Part shown: positions 54,962 to 64,000 of the stretch, one piece after another
Layout of the letters: each line of letters opens with the position of its first letter
Numbering within the stretch: position 1 is the stretch's first letter
DNA from: Gluconacetobacter diazotrophicus PA1 5
GTDB lineage: Bacteria; Pseudomonadota; Alphaproteobacteria; Acetobacterales; Acetobacteraceae
Reading direction: 5' to 3'
Length of the DNA stretch: 64,000 nucleotides
NCBI RefSeq assembly: GCF_000021325.1
Contig: NC_011365.1
Span: 310,001-374,000, forward strand
Position numbers and translations under genes: made by a program
Notes under the pieces: generated by a model
What the model was told of the DNA's origin: nothing
Database searches by the model: none
The model's input: the letters and a program-made list of their open reading frames with translations, nothing else

Positions 54962-56809
54962 TCAGGCACGCTCCAGCTCGTCGATAAATCCGGCAATCAC
55001 ATCCAGCCCCTTGCGCCAGAATCCGGGATCGGCCGCATCCAGCCCGAACGGCGCCAGCAATTCGCGATGCCGCATGGTGCCGCCCGCGCGCAGCATGTCC
55101 AGATATTTGTCCTGGAAGCCCGCATGCCCGGACTGGAACACGCCATAGAGCGCATTCACCAGGCAATCCCCGAACGCATAGGCATACACGTAGAACGGAG
55201 AGTGAATGAAATGCGGGACATAGGTCCAGTAGACGTCATAGTCCGGGGTGAAGTTGAACGCCGGTCCCAGGCTTTCGGTCTGGACCTGCCGCCAGATGGC
55301 GCCGATCCGTTCGGGCAGCAATTCGCCCGATTTCCGCTCGGCATGCACCAGGGTCTCGAACCGGTAGAATGCGATCTGGCGGACGACGGTGTTCAGCATG
55401 TCCTCGACCTTGGCCGCCAGCATCAGCCGGCGGCGCGCGGGGTCGGTCTCGGCATCCAGCAGCGCGCGGAAGGTCAGCATTTCGCCGAACACGCTGGCGG
55501 TCTCGGCCAGGGTCAGCGGCGTGCCCGACATCAGGTAGCCATGGGGTGCGGCCAGCACCTGGTGCACGCCGTGCCCCAGTTCGTGCGCCAGGGTCATCAC
55601 GTCGCGGGTACGGCCGTGATAGTTCAGCAGCAGATAGGGATGGACCGACGGCACCGTGGGGTGGGCGAACGCGCCCGACGCCTTGCCCGGCGCGGGTGCG
55701 GCATCGATCCACGCATGGTCGAAGAACCGGCGCGCGACGGTGCCCATGCGCGGGTCGAACGCCTCATAGGCCGCCAGCACCTGCCGCGTGGCCTGGTCCC
55801 ATGGGATGATCCGGTCGTCGGCCGACGGCAGGGGGGCGTTGCGGTCCCAATGTTCCAGCTTCTCCAGCCCCAGCCATTTCGCCTTCAGGGCGTAATAGCG
55901 GTGGGACAGACGCGGGTAGTCGGTCGTCACGGCCTGGACCAGCGCGTCCACGACCTCGTCCTCGACCATGTTGCTGCGGTTGCGGTAGGAGCCCGGGCGC
56001 GGATAGTGACGCAGCGAATCGGAAATCGCCTTGTCCTTGGCCAGCGTGTTGGTGATCAGCGAAAACAGCCGGATATTGTCGCCGAACACGGCGCCGATGG
56101 CGCGGGCCGCCCGTTCGCGCACCGCGCGGTCCGGGTCCGACAGCCGGTTCAGCGCCTCGCCGACCGTAAGCCGGCTGTCGTCCAGCGGGATACGCAGGCC
56201 GGCCATCGTCTCGTCGAACAGGCGGCACCACGCCGCCGCCCCGGTGACCGATTTCTCGTGCAGGACCTGCTCGATCTCGTCGGACAATTGATGCGGGCGG
56301 AAGACGCGCAGGTCGCGCAGGAACGGCGCCCAGACCGCCAGCGCCGGGTCGGCCAGCCGCGCCGCCATCTCGTCGTCGCCGATGCGGTTCAGTTCCAACG
56401 TGAAGAACAGCAGATGGGTCGAGATATCCGTCAGCCGCTCGTTCACCGATTGCGAGAACCGGCCGATCGCGGCATCGGACGAATCGCCGGCGAACAGCAG
56501 TTGCGCATAGGACGCGGCACGGCCCAGCACCTCGTCGATCCGCTGGTATTCGGCGATCGCCTCCGCCAGCGCGGCCGGCGAGGCCCCGGCCAGGCGCCCG
56601 CGCCAGACATCGGCGAACGCGGCCGCGTCCGCTTCCGCCTGGTTCAGGTCGGTCCGCAGCCTGTCCGATTCGGGGCTGTCATACAGGTCGCCCAGGTCCC
56701 AGCGCGGCAGGTCCCCGGCCGTGCCGGCCGTCGCCCCGCCCTCGGCCTCGCGCCCGCACCGGCCCCCGCACGGGCCGTCGATCCAGGCGGAAAGATTCTG
56801 TCCAGACAT
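54962..56809 (-). CDS. pepF: Oligoendopeptidase F (M3B metallopeptidase)
   Basis: PepF cuts peptides of about 7-17 residues in the cytoplasm. The 615-residue protein has the zinc motif HELGH at 409-413 ('MTLAHELGHGVHQVL') with the downstream Glu in 'LAETASVFGEML', and the preceding 'GAFAHPTVPSVHPYLLLNYHG' segment (split ~382-402) typical of the family. The N-terminal ~35 residues are variable. Its stop is one base from the GTG of the ABC1 gene, so the two are in one operon. Confidence 0.95.
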   Translation of the reverse strand: MSGQNLSAWIDGPCGGRCGREAEGGATAGTAGDLPRWDLGDLYDSPESDRLRTDLNQAEADAAAFADVWRGRLAGASPAALAEAIAEYQRIDEVLGRAASYAQLLFAGDSSDAAIGRFSQSVNERLTDISTHLLFFTLELNRIGDDEMAARLADPALAVWAPFLRDLRVFRPHQLSDEIEQVLHEKSVTGAAAWCRLFDETMAGLRIPLDDSRLTVGEALNRLSDPDRAVRERAARAIGAVFGDNIRLFSLITNTLAKDKAISDSLRHYPRPGSYRNRSNMVEDEVVDALVQAVTTDYPRLSHRYYALKAKWLGLEKLEHWDRNAPLPSADDRIIPWDQATRQVLAAYEAFDPRMGTVARRFFDHAWIDAAPAPGKASGAFAHPTVPSVHPYLLLNYHGRTRDVMTLAHELGHGVHQVLAAPHGYLMSGTPLTLAETASVFGEMLTFRALLDAETDPARRRLMLAAKVEDMLNTVVRQIAFYRFETLVHAERKSGELLPERIGAIWRQVQTESLGPAFNFTPDYDVYWTYVPHFIHSPFYVYAYAFGDCLVNALYGVFQSGHAGFQDKYLDMLRAGGTMRHRELLAPFGLDAADPGFWRKGLDVIAGFIDELERA

Positions 56810-56982
56810 CGATGCGCCTCCACCCTGCTGTCCCGCGTTCGCGGTGACCGTATCCTGCCTAACATCTAATGCGGAATGCGCGCGGGCGCGACCCCGCCGA
56901 CATCATCGGTAACAGGCGGCCAAGACAAACGGCCGGAAGGTCTCCCTCCCGGCCGCCGGTTATCCTGTCCTGCGCCTGAAAC

Positions 56983-61524
<4,542 letters not shown>

Positions 61525-61529
61525 ATCCG

Positions 61530-62984
61530 TCACTCCGCCGCCTGGGCGCACGCGGCCGCCCGGTTCTCCAGCCAGCGATGCATCTGCGTCGCGGCATCCC
61601 GTCCATCGCGGATCGCCCAGACAACCAGGCTGGCCCCGCGCACAATATCACCCGCCGCGAAGACGCCCGGCAGACTGGTCATGAAGCTTTCATGATCGAT
61701 CCGCAGCGTGCCCCAGCGCGACACCGCCAGGTCCGGCTGGCCCCACAGGGTGGGCAGCGGCTCGGGATCGAAACCCAGCGCCTTGATCACCAGGCCGGCT
61801 TCCAGCACGAAGGAGCTGTCCTCGACCGGTTCGACCGACTGGCGGCCGCTGGCGTCGGGCAGGCCCAGCTTCATCCGCACGGCGCGCACGCCGGTGACGG
61901 TGCCGTCGCCCAGGAACGCCTCGGGCGCGGCCAGCCAGACGAATTCGACGCCCTCTTCCTCGGCATTCTTCACTTCGCGGATCGAGCCGGGCATGTTGGC
62001 GCGGTCGCGGCGATAGAGGCATTTGACCGATTTCGCACCCTGGCGGATGGCGGTGCGCACGCAATCCATGGCCGTATCGCCGCCGCCGATCACCACCACC
62101 GACTTGCCCTTCGCGTTCAGCATCGCGCTTTCGGACGCCGCCACATCATCCCCCAGCGACAGGCGGTTCGACACCGTCAGATAGTCCAGCGCCTTGACGA
62201 TGCCCGCCAGTCCCGCACCGGGACCGCCGATATCGCGCGACTTGTAGACACCGGTGGCGATCAGCACCGCGTCATGACGCGCGCCCAGCGTCGCGAACGA
62301 CACCTGCCCCTCGCCGTCCGCGTCCGCGACGTTCTGGCCCAGATGGAACCGCACCCCCGATTCCTCCAGGTAGAGATGGCGCCGCGCGACGATGTCCTTT
62401 TCCAGCTTGAAGCCGGGGATGCCGTAGATCATCAGGCCGCCGACGCGGTCGTAGCGGTCATAGACATGCACCTGGTGCCCCTGCTCGCGCAGTTGCATCG
62501 CCGCCGCCAGGCCGCCGGGGCCGGCGCCGATGATGCCGATCGAGGTCTGGCGTTCCACGGGCGGGCGGATCGGCTCGACCCAGCCGCTGGCGAAGGCGGT
62601 ATCGGTGATGAAGCGTTCGACCGCGCCGATGGTGACGCTCTCGAACCCCTTCTCGATCACGCAGTTGCCTTCGCACAGCCGGTCCTGGGGACAGATCCGG
62701 CCGCAGATCTCGGGGAAATTGTTCGTCGCCGACGACAGGGCATAGGCCTCTTCCAGCCGCCCCTCGGCCGTCATCTTCAGCCAGTCGGGAATATTGTTGC
62801 CCAGCGGGCAATGGATCGAGCAGAATGGAACACCGCATTGCGAGCACCGGCTGGCCTGCTGTTCGGCCTTGCCGACGGCGAATGCGCGATAGATCTCGTC
62901 GAAATCCGCGTTGCGTTCGGCAGCCGGGCGCTTGTCCGGCTGGCTCTGCGCCACGGAGACGAATTTCAGCATGCGCTCGGCCAT
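61530..62984 (-). CDS. gltD: Glutamate synthase, small (beta) subunit
   Basis: GltD takes electrons from NADPH and delivers them to GltB through FAD and Fe-S centres. The 484-residue protein has Cys clusters 'CSQCGVPFCSIHCP' and 'CGRICPQDRLCEGNC' near the N-terminus, the FAD motif 'IGIIGAGPGGLAAA', the NADPH motif 'VVVIGGGDTAMDCV' and a C-terminal 'GVFAAGDIVRGASLVVWAI'. The ATG at 62984 follows AGGGGG. It is the first gene of gltD-gltB; the 200 bp upstream contain two strong palindromes. Confidence 0.97.
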   Translation of the reverse strand: MAERMLKFVSVAQSQPDKRPAAERNADFDEIYRAFAVGKAEQQASRCSQCGVPFCSIHCPLGNNIPDWLKMTAEGRLEEAYALSSATNNFPEICGRICPQDRLCEGNCVIEKGFESVTIGAVERFITDTAFASGWVEPIRPPVERQTSIGIIGAGPGGLAAAMQLREQGHQVHVYDRYDRVGGLMIYGIPGFKLEKDIVARRHLYLEESGVRFHLGQNVADADGEGQVSFATLGARHDAVLIATGVYKSRDIGGPGAGLAGIVKALDYLTVSNRLSLGDDVAASESAMLNAKGKSVVVIGGGDTAMDCVRTAIRQGAKSVKCLYRRDRANMPGSIREVKNAEEEGVEFVWLAAPEAFLGDGTVTGVRAVRMKLGLPDASGRQSVEPVEDSSFVLEAGLVIKALGFDPEPLPTLWGQPDLAVSRWGTLRIDHESFMTSLPGVFAAGDIVRGASLVVWAIRDGRDAATQMHRWLENRAAACAQAAE

Positions 62985-63063
62985 CGGCTTCCCCCTGCGA
63001 CATCGCGCGCTCCTGCCGAAGCGGGCGCACGTTTCCGGCGGAAGACCTACGATAGACATCACC

Positions 63064-63096
63064 GTCAAAAAAGACAGGGTGACTGTCCTTTTTGAC
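63064..63096 (-). promoter_or_regulatory. Inverted repeat in the gltDB upstream region (site 1)
   Basis: GTCAAAAAAGACAG and CTGTCCTTTTTGAC (14-bp arms, one mismatch) flank GGTGA, 80 bp upstream of gltD. It may be a hairpin in the leader or a regulator site. Confidence 0.55.
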
Positions 63097-63143
63097 AAAA
63101 AACACGGCGATACCCCAAATCGACCCGATGACCAGATCGCAAA

Positions 63144-63164
63144 ATTGGTCCGTATCGGACCAAT
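63144..63164 (-). promoter_or_regulatory. Perfect palindrome in the gltDB upstream region (site 2)
   Basis: ATTGGTCCG and CGGACCAAT are perfect 9-bp arms around TAT, 160 bp upstream of gltD and 30 bp past the end of the next gene. The spacing and symmetry are those of a dimeric repressor or activator site; the regulator is unknown. Confidence 0.55.
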
Positions 63165-63193
63165 CAGCCAGATAATGCGTTGACTTTGATCGT

Positions 63194-64000
63194 TTATGTA
63201 ATTTTGTATCGGCTGAGATAGGACGGCGCGATCATTTCCATCGGCACGGCATCGATCCCCAACAGGCGCAGGCCGGGGGTGCCTTCCGACGCCACATTGT
63301 CCACCGACAGCATCGTCAACTGGTCGCGGGTCAGCATCCGGCCCGGCAGATGCTCCAGCCACATCGCCTGCCACCAGGCCAGCGCGCCAGGCATGGGGAA
63401 GATCAGCCGGCTGCGGCCGAGCGTGGCCACGATCCAGCGCATGACACCCTCCATCGTCCAGATCGCGGGGCCGCCGAATTCATAGATCTCGCCGCTGTGC
63501 CCCTCGCCGGCCAGGATGCGGCGGATGCCCTCGGCCACGTCGGCGGCATAGACCGGCTGGATGCGCGTCGCAGCACCATAGACCGGCATGACCGGGCTGT
63601 ATCGCGCCAGTGCGGCGAACAGGTTGGTGAACCGGTCCTCCGGCCCGAACAGGATCGACGGACGCACGATCGTCGCCTCGGGCATGTTGCGCAGCACCGC
63701 CTCCTCGCCGGCCGCCTTGCTGCGGCCGTAGGCCGAGCGGCTGTCCGGCGACGCGCCGATGGCCGAGACGTGCAGCAGCCGCCCGACCCCCGCCGACGCC
63801 GCCAGCCGGGCCACGCGCGCCGCGCCATCGACATGCACGGCCTGGAACGTCGCCCGGCCGCGTTCGGCCAGGATGCCCACCAGGTTCACGACCACCTGCG
63901 CGCTCTCGACCACCGGCACCAGCGAGTCCTCGTCCAGGATCGACGCCCCGAGCGGCACGATCTGCCCGACATCGCCCAGCGGACGCAGCGCCGCCGCCAG
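63194..64000 (-). CDS. NDUFA9-like NAD(P)-binding epimerase (5' end outside the window)
   Basis: The frame is open from its TAA at 63194 to the window edge, so about 268 C-terminal residues are seen. It is an atypical short-chain dehydrogenase of the complex I NDUFA9 type: 'VVNLVGILAERGRATFQAVHVDGA', 'LLHVSAIGASPDSRSAYGRSKAAGE' (Tyr-x3-Lys variant Y-G-R-S-K), 'ATIVRPSILFGPEDRFTN', and 'PVYAADVAEGI' (sequences split around gaps). In alphaproteobacteria such proteins are linked to respiratory complex I or quinone biology. The upstream part and start are missing. Confidence 0.87.
   Translation of the reverse strand: MAAALRPLGDVGQIVPLGASILDEDSLVPVVESAQVVVNLVGILAERGRATFQAVHVDGAARVARLAASAGVGRLLHVSAIGASPDSRSAYGRSKAAGEEAVLRNMPEATIVRPSILFGPEDRFTNLFAALARYSPVMPVYGAATRIQPVYAADVAEGIRRILAGEGHSGEIYEFGGPAIWTMEGVMRWIVATLGRSRLIFPMPGALAWWQAMWLEHLPGRMLTRDQLTMLSVDNVASEGTPGLRLLGIDAVPMEMIAPSYLSRYKIT

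Noticed and set aside
63180-63209. Promoter-like TTGACT ... TTGTAT on the plus strand
   Set aside because: It points into the 3' end of a minus-strand gene with no plus-strand gene ahead; AT-rich intergenic DNA readily gives such matches.

Overview
The window is GC-rich (clearly above 60% G+C by eye) alphaproteobacterial chromosome. Several features point to an acetic acid bacterium of the Gluconacetobacter/Komagataeibacter type: alphaproteobacterial gene neighbourhoods (secB / Tim44 / mltA / Smr; hemC-hemD divergent from tsaD-gpsA; mutS-glnD), a Hint-domain surface protein of a kind common in Acetobacteraceae, IalB, PmtA-like and aerobic-oxidase genes. The species is an inference. I saw no rRNA, tRNA or CRISPR array. 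Nearly all genes are chromosomal housekeeping genes, with one insertion-sequence-rich scar and one lower-GC patch.

Layout. 1-490 is the end of a gene of uncertain family. 496-3541 (minus) is a ferric-siderophore-type ABC importer in three genes joined by ATGA overlaps, with a Fur-box-like site upstream. 3695-8674 (minus) holds an Smr protein, a triheme cytochrome c peroxidase, an orphan DNA methyltransferase, the lytic transglycosylase MltA and a Tim44-domain protein; secB diverges from this run. 9529-14399 holds hemD-hemC and, divergently, tsaD-rlmJ-gpsA. 14442-18470 has a small Cys-motif secreted protein, a CNT nucleoside transporter, glutathione peroxidase and murJ. 18534-24153 is mutS-glnD.

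24202-28441 (minus) is a lower-GC patch of three unrecognised Ser/Thr/Asp-rich proteins downstream of a TPR/glycosyltransferase-like gene. A carboxypeptidase Taq, a Hint-domain protein, a royal-jelly-like secreted protein, thrC, an M16 peptidase, pmbA and a second Tim44-like protein follow on plus to 38398.

38399-43191 is a scar. It has paired AT-rich palindromes, an IS630-family element with an A7 frameshift site, a sulfotransferase truncated by an IS21-family element, and on the far side only the last 80 residues of an autotransporter barrel. The two flanks belong to different genes, so DNA was lost or rearranged.

43245-56809 holds ialB, a cytochrome oxidase remnant (small CoxF-like protein, ctaB, and a subunit I homologue that lost its O2-reducing-site ligands but kept both low-spin haem ligands), a PmtA-like methyltransferase, gshB, greB, aldose epimerase, uvrB, an ExoX-like nuclease, an ABC1/UbiB kinase-like protein and pepF. 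56983-62984 is gltB-gltD with palindromes in its upstream region; the window ends inside an NDUFA9-like gene.

The points most worth following are the dismantled oxidase subunit, the three-gene orphan cluster, the IS21 junction and the Hint protein.
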